DNA of 64,000 nt from Vibrio genomosp. F10 str. ZF-129 (lineage in GTDB: Bacteria > Pseudomonadota > Gammaproteobacteria > Enterobacterales > Vibrionaceae): NCBI RefSeq assembly GCF_000287055.2, contig NZ_AJYQ02000089.1:1-64000 (forward strand). Reading direction: 5' to 3'. Made by a program: the position numbers and the translations under genes. Under the pieces are notes generated by a model. The model saw only the letters and a program-made list of their open reading frames with translations, was not told the DNA's origin and did no database searches. Below are positions 55,664-64,000 of the stretch, piece by piece; the first letter of the stretch is position 1, and every line of letters begins with the position of its first letter.

Positions 55664-57436
55664 ATGCTAAAAGAATTACTACAACAAGCGACATCAAATA
55701 ATGGAAAGGCCCGTTCTTACGCAATAGAAAATACCGTAGAACTGACGAATCTTATTCCACCGACCGTAAGCTACGAAAGTGGTGGTCACACCTTAATTAT
55801 CGGCCCGACGGATATTATTCAGGCTACAGCAAAACAGTTATCGAGCATGGCCTCGTTGACTCTGCTTTCTACTGATGGAGAGAAAGGCGAAAGTAACAAC
55901 ATTTATTTCTCGTCCTCGATCGAAGTGTCAGGCTTTTTGGGGACATTTCACGTCCATATATCCCATCATGGTGAGGCCGATCTAAACGCTGGAGGTTTCC
56001 GCTCAGAAAGTAAAAGAAACCTCGCTACCATCGCAGTTAACCGAGAATGCTTTGATGTCATTCTCGATCTTTCGCTCACAGGAATCATGAAAGAAGAAGT
56101 GCCTGTTCCGGGCTATTATCCTGTCGGGAGGGGCTACCCAAGCATGCAGCAAGCGCTATCGGAAATCCCAACACTTATGGGGACCTTCGATAAACCCAAG
56201 TACTTCCGATTAGATACCGATTTATGCGCTCACAGCTCACGAGGTGTAAAAGGGTGCGATCGTTGTGTAGATGCTTGTCCAGCTGGAGCTCTTTCAAGCA
56301 TAGGCAGTGACAAAACAGGTTATAACATTGAGATAAACCCTTATCTCTGTCAGGGAGTAGGCACTTGCGCAACGTCGTGTCCGACAGAAGCCATTCGTTA
56401 CGCCTTACCCAATCCTGAAGAAACACAGCAATTTGTAGAACGTACGCTTGAGAATTACCGCAAAGCGGGTGGCGAGCACCCAATTGTCTTATTTTGCAGC
56501 GCCCGCCATGAACAATACACCATCATGGCGTTAAAACAATTGCCAGATAACGTCATTCCGATCGTGGTAGAAGAACTACCCTCAGTGGGTATTGATACTT
56601 GGTTCGCCGCATTAACCAATGGAGCGACTCAGGTGCTCTTTGCAGCCAACCAGCACATGCCCCCAACGATTATTCGAGTTTTAACCAAAGAAGTCGCCAT
56701 GGCACAAGCACTATTAGCGCCATTGGGTATCGCTTCTGACTGCATAGAGATCTTGTATTTAGAATCGATGCACAGAGTTAAGGCAGATTCAGGTACTCAG
56801 CAAGATCAGACATCTGCGGTGAACACTCTCGATCTTCAAACCCCGGATCGTCAAATACCGAGTTTACAAACGAAAGTGTTGAGCCCAATCATGGGTGGGG
56901 TGAGTGGATCTAAACGTCATCGGTTATTCGAATCACTCGATACCCTTACTCGTCATCATCAACCCACTGAAAACACAACACCACTAATGGAAAGTGCGCC
57001 CTATGGCAGCGTTGATTGCGAATCAAAAGATTGCACTTTATGTATGGCGTGTGTAGCCGTGTGTCCAACGCGAGCACTTCACCACGATGGTGAGTCTCCT
57101 TCACTACTTTTTATCGAACAAGACTGTATTCAATGCGGCATGTGCGAGAAGGCCTGCCCTGAATCTGCGCTTTCATTGTCACCGCGCATCAATTGGGATT
57201 CAGAACAGCGTAACAAAGCTATTGTATTGCATCACGAGAAGCCTGCCGAATGTTTACGTTGTAGCAAACCTTTCGCCCCGCAATCGATGATAACTATGTT
57301 GCAAGATAGGTTACGCGGTCACTCTATGTTTGCAGATGATGTCGCTATTAACCGTATCGCGATGTGCGAAGACTGTCGAGTCAAAGACGTTTTCGAAGCA
57401 ATGGCTGACGACCCAACGAAACAACTCACTTACTAG
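55664..57436 (+). CDS. Four-cluster 4Fe-4S protein of the formate dehydrogenase operon
   Basis: 590 residues, cytosolic by lack of signal. Four ferredoxin-type cysteine motifs: 'CDRCVDACP', 'CQGVGTCATSCP', 'CTLCMACVAVCP' and 'CIQCGMCEKACP'. The first pair is near 200-245, the second near 450-500. The C-terminus adds CLRC and CEDC, likely a small metal site. Between the pairs is a region resembling an electron-transfer or redox-partner domain ('PIVLFCSARHEQYTI'). First gene of the operon. Probably an electron carrier or maturation factor for the enzyme; the precise role is unknown. Confidence 0.82.
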   Translation: MLKELLQQATSNNGKARSYAIENTVELTNLIPPTVSYESGGHTLIIGPTDIIQATAKQLSSMASLTLLSTDGEKGESNNIYFSSSIEVSGFLGTFHVHISHHGEADLNAGGFRSESKRNLATIAVNRECFDVILDLSLTGIMKEEVPVPGYYPVGRGYPSMQQALSEIPTLMGTFDKPKYFRLDTDLCAHSSRGVKGCDRCVDACPAGALSSIGSDKTGYNIEINPYLCQGVGTCATSCPTEAIRYALPNPEETQQFVERTLENYRKAGGEHPIVLFCSARHEQYTIMALKQLPDNVIPIVVEELPSVGIDTWFAALTNGATQVLFAANQHMPPTIIRVLTKEVAMAQALLAPLGIASDCIEILYLESMHRVKADSGTQQDQTSAVNTLDLQTPDRQIPSLQTKVLSPIMGGVSGSKRHRLFESLDTLTRHHQPTENTTPLMESAPYGSVDCESKDCTLCMACVAVCPTRALHHDGESPSLLFIEQDCIQCGMCEKACPESALSLSPRINWDSEQRNKAIVLHHEKPAECLRCSKPFAPQSMITMLQDRLRGHSMFADDVAINRIAMCEDCRVKDVFEAMADDPTKQLTY

Positions 57437-57445
57437 GAGCGCATT

Positions 57446-58078
57446 TTGGATAATCAACATCAAGAAATACGTGCTGACATCTATTTACTGATTGCTACGC
57501 TGTTTCGACAGCCGCCGAGTGCTGAAATCATTGCGTTTTTAACGTCACTAGATATAGAAACAGAAAGCAGTGCCATGCAACAAGCGTGGCACGCCTTGAA
57601 GCAATCTGCTAGCACTAGCGAAATAGCCAATCTGAACGACGAATATCAAGAGTTATTCATCGGTATTGGCCGTGGCGAAGTGGTCCCATTCGGTTCTTGG
57701 CATATGACAGGGTCATTAATGGAAAAGCCACTCGCACAACTTCGCCAAGATCTAAAAGCATTGGGATTTGAACGTGAAGAAAGCGTTAAAGAGCCTGAAG
57801 ACCATATTTCCGCATTATGTGAAGTGATGGCTCTACTCATTAATCAAAAAGACCCAGAGCAACAGGCATTTTTTAATGCACATCTAGCACCTTGGTATTC
57901 CTCTCTTTCGCAACAAATAAAGCAAGCGAATCATGCCCAATTTTACGTTCAAGCCGCACAGCTACTTGAGGCGTTTTTGCATGTAGAACAAGTTCGATTC
58001 AGTCAAAAGCGGGCGGGGTCAAAAAGCAAACTAACTATTAATGTCAATAATACCAGTAACCTAATTCAATCAACCTAA
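57446..58078 (+). CDS. TorD-like molecular chaperone
   Basis: 210 residues, all-helical, with the TorD/DmsD family core 'LNDEYQELFIGIGRGEVVPFGSWHMTGSLMEKPLAQLRQDLKALGF'. Such chaperones bind Tat signals of molybdoenzymes and hold them until cofactor is loaded; FdhA is the likely client. TTG start with AGGAG six bases upstream, nine bases after the previous stop. Confidence 0.87.
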   Translation: MDNQHQEIRADIYLLIATLFRQPPSAEIIAFLTSLDIETESSAMQQAWHALKQSASTSEIANLNDEYQELFIGIGRGEVVPFGSWHMTGSLMEKPLAQLRQDLKALGFEREESVKEPEDHISALCEVMALLINQKDPEQQAFFNAHLAPWYSSLSQQIKQANHAQFYVQAAQLLEAFLHVEQVRFSQKRAGSKSKLTINVNNTSNLIQST

Positions 58079-58154
58079 TTCAATCAACTTAATTCGAACT
58101 CCTATAAGAAGCGCCAAAGCGTTCAGTCGCCCTAACATGGTAAGGAAGCAATAC

Positions 58155-58361
58155 ATGAACAACAAAAAAGACACTGACACATTAGACACCGGTCGACGAG
58201 ACCTTTTGAAAGGCTTAACAACAGCTGCGGTTGCGGGTGCCGTCGCCGCCGGTGTTAGCACTAAAGTATCGGCTGAAGAAGCGGTGTTAACGCCCCAACA
58301 AAAAGAAACAGATGGGTACCACGAAACTCAGCACATCCGTGATTATTACGACTCGCTATAG
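58155..58361 (+). CDS. Small formate-dehydrogenase-region Tat protein
   Basis: 68 residues. Twin-arginine signal 'GRRDLLKGLTTAAVAGAVAAG' with cleavage expected after 'VSA', then about 30 residues ending 'GYHETQHIRDYYDSL'. The tail fits the motif Y-H-x-T-x-H-I-x-x-Y-Y of the 'formate dehydrogenase region TAT target' family, which is known only from gene neighbourhood. It may be a tiny periplasmic subunit. ATG with AAGGA ahead; 10 bases before fdhA. Confidence 0.85.
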   Translation: MNNKKDTDTLDTGRRDLLKGLTTAAVAGAVAAGVSTKVSAEEAVLTPQQKETDGYHETQHIRDYYDSL

Positions 58362-58371
58362 GAGCAAACCA

Positions 58372-61227
58372 ATGAAATTAACAAAACGCTCAGATAGCGT
58401 GACTAAAAAAGAGAATCAATTTGGTGTGAGTCGTCGTGCCTTTATGAAAAATTCCTCTTTGGCTGCGGGGGGCGCGGTCGCAAGCGCTTGTCTGTTCGCA
58501 CCGGGAATGATGAAAAAAGCAGAAGCGAAATCAGTCCCTAGCGATGCCAAAACAGAGATTAAACGAACGATTTGTTCCCACTGTTCCGTTGGTTGTGGTA
58601 TCTACGCGGAGGTTCAAAACGGAGTATGGACAGGGCAAGAGCCAGCGTTTGATCACCCATTTAATGCAGGTGGGCACTGTGCCAAAGGGGCAGCACTGCG
58701 TGAGCACGGACACGGTGAACGTCGACTCAAATACCCAATGAAACTTGAAAATGGTAAGTGGAAAAAGCTGTCATGGGAACAAGCGATTAATGAAATTGGT
58801 GATAAAGCGTTAGAGATTCGTAAAGAGTCAGGGCCCGATTCTGTTTATTGGCTAGGAAGTGCCAAGCACAGCAACGAACAAGCGTATATGTTCCGTAAAA
58901 TGGCCTCGTTATGGGGAACAAATAATGTCGATCACCAAGCGCGAATTTGCCATTCAACTACCGTAGCGGGTGTTGCAAACACCTGGGGCTATGGCGCGAT
59001 GACCAACTCCTTTAATGACATGCACAATTGTAAGTCTGCGCTCTTTATTGGTTCTAACCCTGCTGAAGCGCATCCAGTTGCGATGCAACATATCCTAATC
59101 GCCAAAGAGAAAAACAGCTGTAAGATTGTCGTGGCCGATCCTCGCCGTACGAGAACAGCTGCCAAAGCGGATCACTATGTATCATTAAGACCTGGCTCAG
59201 ACGTGGCGTTTATCTGGGGCGTGTTATGGCATGTGTTTAAAAATCAGTGGGAAGATAAAGAGTTTATCCGCCAACGTGTGTTTGGTATGGATGAGGTTCG
59301 TGAAGAAGTCGCCAAGTGGCCGCCTGAAGAAGTAGAGCGAGTGACCGGCATAACAGAAGAAGAAGTATACAAAACCGCAAAACTACTGTCTGAAAATCGC
59401 CCTGGTTGTATTGTATGGTGCATGGGCGGAACCCAACATACGACAGGTAACAACAACACTCGTGCTTATTGTATTCTCGAACTAGCGCTTGGCAACATGG
59501 GTAAGTCTGGCGGTGGTGCCAACATCTTCCGTGGTCACGACAATGTACAGGGTGCAACGGATCTTGGTGTTCTTTCGCACACGTTACCTGGTTATTACGG
59601 CCTTTCTGATGGCGCGTGGAAGCATTGGGCGGGCGTATGGGGCCTTGAGTATGAATGGGTGAAAAACCGATTCGACCAAGGCAAATACCGAGGAAAGCTG
59701 CCAATGAACAATATGGGAATTCCCGTTTCTCGTTGGATCGATGGCGTTTTAGAAAATAAAGAAAATATTGAGCAAAAAGACAATATCCGCGCCATGTTCT
59801 ATTGGGGCCACGCGGTCAACTCACAAACCCGTGGCGTCGAAATGCGAACGGCCATGAAAAAGCTGGACATGATGGTGATTGTTGACCCATACCCAACCGT
59901 TGCTGCAGTGATGAATGATCGAACCGATGGTGTCTACCTTCTTCCTGCAACCACGCAATTTGAAACAACGGGGTCTGTCACCGCCTCTAATCGCTCTCTT
60001 CAATGGCGAGAGCAGGTGATTCCGCCGTTGTTTGAATCCAAGCCTGACCATGAAATCATGTATCTGCTAAGTAAGAAACTCGGGATTGCGAATGAGCTAT
60101 TTAAGAATGTGAGAATTGACAATAATCAGCCCGTTATTGAAGACATCACAAAAGAATTCAACCGCGGCATGTGGACCATTGGCTATACCGGTCAAAGCCC
60201 TGAGCGAATTAAAGCGCATACCATGAACTGGCATACGTTCCATAAAACCTCTCTTGAAGCTGAGGGCGGTCCAGCGCATGGAGAAACTTACGGGTTACCT
60301 TGGCCATGCTGGGGAACTCCAGACATGAAACACCCAGGTACGCATATTTTGTACGACACATCTAAGCCTGTTGCGTTGGGGGGAGGAAATTTCCGCGCTC
60401 GATTTGGTGTGGAATATGAGGGCAAAAATTTACTTGCCGAGGACAGCTATTCTAAAGATTGCGAACTCCAAGACGGCTATCCAGAATTTACCGACAAATT
60501 GTTAAAACGCTTAGGCTGGTGGGACGATCTTACCGATGCAGAAAAACTCGCTGCTGAAGGTAAAAACTGGAAAACAGATGTTTCAGGCGGAATCCAACGC
60601 GTTGCAATTAAGCATGGTTGCATGCCGTTTGGCAATGCGAAAGCACGCGCAATTGTGTGGACCTTCCCAGACCGCGTACCACTGCATCGGGAACCACTGT
60701 ACACACCTCGTCGAGATCTCGTCGCCGATTACCCAACATGGGATGACAGTGAGTCTATCTACCGTTTACCAACCATGTACAAATCAATCCAAGATCAAGA
60801 TAAGTCTCAAGAGTATCCAATTATCTTAACGTCAGGCCGTTTAGTCGAGTATGAAGGTGGGGGAGAAGAGACCCGCTCAAACCCTTGGTTAGCTGAACTT
60901 CAGCAAGAAATGTTTGTAGAAGTTAACCCGAAAGATGCCAACGACATTGGATTTAAAGATGGTGACATGGTGTGGGTTGAAGGCGCTGAAAAAGGCCGTA
61001 TTCATGTGAAAGCGATGGTGACACGTAGAGTAAAACCAGGTCTGGCATTTATTCCTTTCCACTTCGGGGGTAAGTTCCAAGGCGAAGATCTGAGAGACAA
61101 GTACCCAGAAGGCACAGATCCTTATGTGATTGGTGAGTCCGCAAATATTGCAACCACTTACGGTTATGATCCTGTTACACAGATGCAGGAAACAAAAGTG
61201 ACCCTTTGTAACATTCGAAAAGCTTAG
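58372..61227 (+). CDS. fdhA: Formate dehydrogenase catalytic subunit, cysteine type
   Basis: 951 residues. Tat signal 'SRRAFMKNSSLAAGG' sends it folded to the periplasm. The 4Fe-4S site uses C68, C71, C75 and C103. The metal ligand is C193 in 'ARICHSTTVAG', so this is a Cys enzyme with no in-frame TGA and no need for SelB. Molybdopterin oxidoreductase and dinucleotide-binding domains follow. It oxidises formate to CO2 using a Mo- or W-bis-MGD cofactor. The ATG has AGGAG at good distance; the longer frame upstream is out of context. The neighbouring tungstate importer suggests tungsten use. Confidence 0.93.
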   Translation: MKLTKRSDSVTKKENQFGVSRRAFMKNSSLAAGGAVASACLFAPGMMKKAEAKSVPSDAKTEIKRTICSHCSVGCGIYAEVQNGVWTGQEPAFDHPFNAGGHCAKGAALREHGHGERRLKYPMKLENGKWKKLSWEQAINEIGDKALEIRKESGPDSVYWLGSAKHSNEQAYMFRKMASLWGTNNVDHQARICHSTTVAGVANTWGYGAMTNSFNDMHNCKSALFIGSNPAEAHPVAMQHILIAKEKNSCKIVVADPRRTRTAAKADHYVSLRPGSDVAFIWGVLWHVFKNQWEDKEFIRQRVFGMDEVREEVAKWPPEEVERVTGITEEEVYKTAKLLSENRPGCIVWCMGGTQHTTGNNNTRAYCILELALGNMGKSGGGANIFRGHDNVQGATDLGVLSHTLPGYYGLSDGAWKHWAGVWGLEYEWVKNRFDQGKYRGKLPMNNMGIPVSRWIDGVLENKENIEQKDNIRAMFYWGHAVNSQTRGVEMRTAMKKLDMMVIVDPYPTVAAVMNDRTDGVYLLPATTQFETTGSVTASNRSLQWREQVIPPLFESKPDHEIMYLLSKKLGIANELFKNVRIDNNQPVIEDITKEFNRGMWTIGYTGQSPERIKAHTMNWHTFHKTSLEAEGGPAHGETYGLPWPCWGTPDMKHPGTHILYDTSKPVALGGGNFRARFGVEYEGKNLLAEDSYSKDCELQDGYPEFTDKLLKRLGWWDDLTDAEKLAAEGKNWKTDVSGGIQRVAIKHGCMPFGNAKARAIVWTFPDRVPLHREPLYTPRRDLVADYPTWDDSESIYRLPTMYKSIQDQDKSQEYPIILTSGRLVEYEGGGEETRSNPWLAELQQEMFVEVNPKDANDIGFKDGDMVWVEGAEKGRIHVKAMVTRRVKPGLAFIPFHFGGKFQGEDLRDKYPEGTDPYVIGESANIATTYGYDPVTQMQETKVTLCNIRKA

Positions 61228-61238
61228 GAGTAATAAAG

Positions 61239-61847
61239 ATGGCTAAAATGAAATTCCTTTGTGACACCAAGCGCTGCATCGAATGTAACGGCTGTGTCAC
61301 CGCGTGTAAAAATGAAAATGATGATGCCTTGGAATGGGGTATTCAGCGTCGACGTGTAGTTACGTTGAATGATGGTGAACCCGGTGAAAACTCGATTTCA
61401 GTTGCCTGTATGCACTGTACCGATGCGCCGTGTAAAGCCGTCTGTCCAGCGGACTGTTTTGAGCATACAGAAGATGGCATTGTTCTTCACAATAAAGATC
61501 TCTGTATTGGTTGTGGTTACTGTTTATTTGCGTGTCCATTTGGTGCGCCCCAGTTTCCTAAGCAAGCGGCGTTTGGTGAACGTGGGAAAATGGATAAGTG
61601 TACGTTCTGTGCAGGTGGCCCAGAAACGGAATCTGGCTCCGTAGAGGAACAGCAAAAATACGGTGCAAATCGTATTGCAGAAGGCAAACTACCGATGTGC
61701 GCATCTTTATGTTCGACCAAAGCACTGCTTGCCGGAGATGCTGAAAAGGTCTCTGATATTTTCCGTCAAAGGGTTGTTGAGCGTGGGGCGAAAGACGCAG
61801 GCTGGACCAATGGTGAAGACCTCTCTTTTGATGCGACCAAAAGCTAA
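61239..61847 (+). CDS. fdhB: Formate dehydrogenase iron-sulfur subunit
   Basis: 202 residues with 16 cysteines set for four 4Fe-4S clusters: 'CDTKRCIECNGCVTACK', 'CMHCTDAPCKAVCP', 'CIGCGYCLFACP' and 'CTFC...CASLC'. It passes electrons from FdhA to FdhC. It lacks the C-terminal membrane helix of E. coli FdnH. Starts 12 bases after fdhA with AGGAG. Confidence 0.93.
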   Translation: MAKMKFLCDTKRCIECNGCVTACKNENDDALEWGIQRRRVVTLNDGEPGENSISVACMHCTDAPCKAVCPADCFEHTEDGIVLHNKDLCIGCGYCLFACPFGAPQFPKQAAFGERGKMDKCTFCAGGPETESGSVEEQQKYGANRIAEGKLPMCASLCSTKALLAGDAEKVSDIFRQRVVERGAKDAGWTNGEDLSFDATKS

Positions 61848-61859
61848 CAGGGACCAGGT

Positions 61860-62900
61860 ATGCGATTAGATTTAATACGAAAGTCTCTTGTATTGCTGTC
61901 TCTAGTGGGCGCAATACTCGCTTCGTTATCATTTCAAGCTTTTGCCAACACGGAGCCAGCAGTCTCAGAACGCGAGATAACTCAACTGGCTGGTGCTGAG
62001 TTCTGGCGCCAAGTTCGAGCTGGGGAAGAGGGCGTTACGACGTCACAATTCCCAGAACATGGTGTGCTGATTAGTGCGCCTGGACAGACTTGGTACATCC
62101 TTAAAGAGAAGTGGATGTCTCCTGCTGGAGCTGTTGCTATTTTTGGCAGTATTTCAGTGGTTGCACTTGCCTATCTTATTGTTGGACCAGTCATGTTAAG
62201 TAAGCCACGAACTGGAAGAAAAATTAAACGTTGGACTCGCTTAGATCGCGCTTTGCACTGGAGTATGGCCTTCACATTTCTTACCCTTGCATTTAGTGGC
62301 CTAATGCTTGTTTACGGTAAGCATTTTTTGAAACCCTATGTACCAACTGAACTTTGGGGCTTCGTGATTATGCTCGCCAAACAGTACCACAACTACTTGG
62401 GTCCACTGTTTGGTGTGTTGCTGATCCTAATCCTATTCAAGTGGTGGCGGAAATCGATTTTCCGCAAAGTTGATGTCACCTGGTTTATGAAGTTCGGTGG
62501 AATGGCAGGAAAACACAAAGGCAGCCACCCATCGGCTGAATTTTCAAACGCTGGAGAAAAGGCACTTTTTTGGCTGCTTATTGTCGTTGGAGCAGTGGTC
62601 GCTTTTAGTGGGCTGGTCTTAGACTTTCCAATTTTTGGTCAAACCCGTCGCGATATGGAGCTGTCTAACCTTATCCATATGTTATCAGCACTTATTTTGA
62701 TCTGTGGCTTCGTCTTCCACATTTACATAGGCTTGTTTGGCATGGAAGGCGCGTTAGAGGCGATGGTCACCGGTGAAGTTGATGAAACATGGGCAAAAGA
62801 GCACCATGATCTGTGGTACGAAGACGTGATGCTAGAAGAACAGAAAAGCGAGCAGAAGCAAGCAAACGTCAAGGAGATGAGCAATGAACAAGCATCATAA
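61860..62900 (+). CDS. fdhC: Formate dehydrogenase cytochrome b subunit
   Basis: 346 residues. A signal-like N-terminus and short periplasmic part are followed by five membrane helices in all. Haem histidines fall in 'DRALHWSMAF', 'YHNYLGPLFG', 'LIHMLSALIL' and 'FHIYIGLFG', the FdnI/FdoI arrangement. It anchors the enzyme and reduces quinone. The tail 'DETWAKEHHDLWYED' is typical of this gamma subunit. It overlaps the next gene by 17 bases. Confidence 0.92.
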   Translation: MRLDLIRKSLVLLSLVGAILASLSFQAFANTEPAVSEREITQLAGAEFWRQVRAGEEGVTTSQFPEHGVLISAPGQTWYILKEKWMSPAGAVAIFGSISVVALAYLIVGPVMLSKPRTGRKIKRWTRLDRALHWSMAFTFLTLAFSGLMLVYGKHFLKPYVPTELWGFVIMLAKQYHNYLGPLFGVLLILILFKWWRKSIFRKVDVTWFMKFGGMAGKHKGSHPSAEFSNAGEKALFWLLIVVGAVVAFSGLVLDFPIFGQTRRDMELSNLIHMLSALILICGFVFHIYIGLFGMEGALEAMVTGEVDETWAKEHHDLWYEDVMLEEQKSEQKQANVKEMSNEQAS

Positions 62901-63300
62901 GGGGATTTGGTTTGCCTATGTTGCAAGCTTATTCACGCCGTTAACCTGTTTACTCTCGGGTGTTATCGCCATCATCTATGCAGGTTACCGTCTTGATAAA
63001 GGTGAAGATTCAGAGGTGGTGATTTCTCATTATTATGGGTTAATTCGTAGCTTCTTTTTAAATCTGACGTTTTTTGTTGTGCTGATCGTGACGATTGCAA
63101 CATCGAATGGGGTCCTAATCGGCATCAACGACTACTGGTATAACAGTACGATCATTGATTCTGTCGCCTATTTCATACCTATTGTGGGGATTGCCTTAGC
63201 GGCCATCGCCATATTAATTTGGTTCGTGCGCATGTTTAAAGGAATGAAGCAGCTAAAAGCTAATCTTCCTCTACAGACAATGAAAGGCCCCAACTTATAA
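62884..63300 (+). CDS. Small membrane protein at the end of the fdh operon
   Basis: 138 residues with three to four hydrophobic helices (about 9-31, 52-72, 90-112) and a basic tail. The N-terminal 'SLFTPLTCLLSGVIAIIYAGYRL' resembles small DUF4870-like membrane proteins. I do not recognise a specific function. It overlaps fdhC, so it is co-translated; a strong terminator follows. It may help assemble or stabilise the membrane part of the enzyme, by position only. Confidence 0.7.
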   Translation: MNKHHKGIWFAYVASLFTPLTCLLSGVIAIIYAGYRLDKGEDSEVVISHYYGLIRSFFLNLTFFVVLIVTIATSNGVLIGINDYWYNSTIIDSVAYFIPIVGIALAAIAILIWFVRMFKGMKQLKANLPLQTMKGPNL

Positions 63301-63338
63301 GATTGTTCGTCTTTCTCGCTGATCGACTGACTGAGATG

Positions 63339-63382
63339 AAAAAATGAGGATGGTGTTTGCTACAACACCATCCTCATTTTTT
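63339..63382 (+). terminator. Terminator of the fdh operon
   Basis: Very strong hairpin: 19-base arms (AAAAAATGAGGATGGTGTT and its complement) with a six-base loop and a T6 tail. Confidence 0.93.
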
Positions 63383-63402
63383 GCTTAATAGAAGAAATTC
63401 TA

Positions 63403-63430
63403 TTGTTGTTCTTATCTTGTTGTTCTTATC
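63403..63430. repeat. 14-bp tandem duplication
   Basis: TTGTTGTTCTTATC occurs twice in perfect tandem between the fdh terminator and cobB. No function apparent. Confidence 0.75.
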
Positions 63431-63562
63431 CTATTTTCTGTTTTGGCTCACAGAACCCACAGTAAAGTCAGGGAAATAATACTATGGTCTAACGACATAC
63501 ACTTCTGAAGCGTATCGAACAGTGCTAGTCTTTATTTAAAGTTAGCGCTAAAAGGATATAGC

Positions 63563-64000
63563 ATGAAGTTTCCTTACAAAAACATTGTAATCTTAACGGG
63601 GGCGGGCATATCTGCTGAGTCCGGAATTAAAACATTCAGAACTCAAGATGGCCTGTGGGAAAATCACCGCATTGAAGATGTGGCTACGCCTGAAGGCTTT
63701 CAAAAAGATCCCGACCTTGTACAAGACTTCTATAATCAACGACGTAAAAAACTTCAATCTGATGCTATCAGCCCCAACGCTGCACATATAGCGCTCGGTA
63801 AACTTGAAAGAGAGTTAGAAGGCACCGTCACGATCATTACTCAAAATATTGATAACCTCCATGAAAAAGGCGGGAGCAAAAACATTATCCACATGCATGG
63901 GGAGCTTTTAAAGTCTCGCTGTAGTGAATCAAACCAAGTTATTGAACACACTGGTGATATTCAGACTGGAGACTTGTGCCACTGTTGCCAAATCCCCGCT
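63563..64000 (+). CDS. cobB: Sir2-family NAD-dependent deacylase, cut by the window end
   Basis: The frame opens at ATG 63563 (AAAGGAT upstream) and runs off the window after 146 codons. NAD-binding motif '[14 protein letters not shown]', substrate region '[18 protein letters not shown]', 'TQNIDNLHE' and the catalytic histidine in '[10 protein letters not shown]' define a sirtuin. CobB removes acetyl or succinyl groups from lysines. The first zinc cysteine pair (CHCC) is just visible before the end. It begins a new unit after the fdh terminator. Confidence 0.88.
   Translation, partial: MKFPYKNIVILTGAGISAESGIKTFRTQDGLWENHRIEDVATPEGFQKDPDLVQDFYNQRRKKLQSDAISPNAAHIALGKLERELEGTVTIITQNIDNLHEKGGSKNIIHMHGELLKSRCSESNQVIEHTGDIQTGDLCHCCQIPA

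Noticed and set aside
58372..61227. Selenocysteine in formate dehydrogenase
   Set aside because: The metal-ligand position is a TGC cysteine codon (residue 193) and no in-frame TGA or SECIS-like stem is present.

Overview
The window looks like a piece of the larger chromosome of a Vibrio or close relative. Evidence: a full syp-type symbiosis/biofilm polysaccharide locus with SypG and sigma-54 control, Vibrio-typical small families (DUF3802, DUF2960), a MobB-MoeA fusion, a periplasmic minimal ATP-dependent DNA ligase, and moderate G+C. I see no rRNA, tRNA, insertion sequence, prophage or CRISPR array. Assignments rest on reading the sequence and on family knowledge; no database search was run.

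Layout. 0.2-5.2 kb, plus strand: M3 oligoendopeptidase, AstE and the BtuCD vitamin B12 importer, with two clear terminators. 5.3-24.5 kb, minus strand: a MazG-like gene, a patch of 17-bp tandem repeats with a C10 run, then the syp locus read right to left (sypA, B, C, D, a lone HPt gene, sypG, H, I, K, L, M, N, O, P, Q, R). sypE, sypJ and the kinase part of sypF are absent. Four transcription units (sypA, sypI, sypM, sypP) each carry a SypG-type palindrome with core TTCTCA-NNN-TGAGA(A/G) and a -24/-12 promoter at fixed phasing. 24.8-40.5 kb: housekeeping and accessory genes (LigE-type ligase, NorM, riboflavin synthase, ABC exporter, U32 protein, fructosamine kinase-like, DUF3802, NlpC, a chemoreceptor, sterol desaturase-like, DTW protein, NagK, DUF2960).

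40.5-63.3 kb is a functional island for a molybdo/tungsto-formate dehydrogenase. Minus strand: tupABC (tungstate uptake), mobA and mobB-moeA (pterin cofactor synthesis). Divergent: a sigma-54 response regulator and its histidine kinase. After a YbiT-like ABC-F gene and a second chemoreceptor come fdhD (cofactor sulfuration), a DUF3305/DUF3306 pair, then an eight-gene-scale operon: a four-cluster ferredoxin-like protein, a TorD-like chaperone, a tiny Tat protein, fdhA, fdhB, fdhC and a small membrane protein. tupA, the DUF3305 gene and the fdh operon each have a good sigma-54 promoter. tupA and the fdh operon also share a TGTCGCAC operator centred exactly 90 bp upstream of the -24 GG, which implies one regulon for metal uptake, cofactor assembly and the enzyme. 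The window ends inside a sirtuin (cobB) gene.
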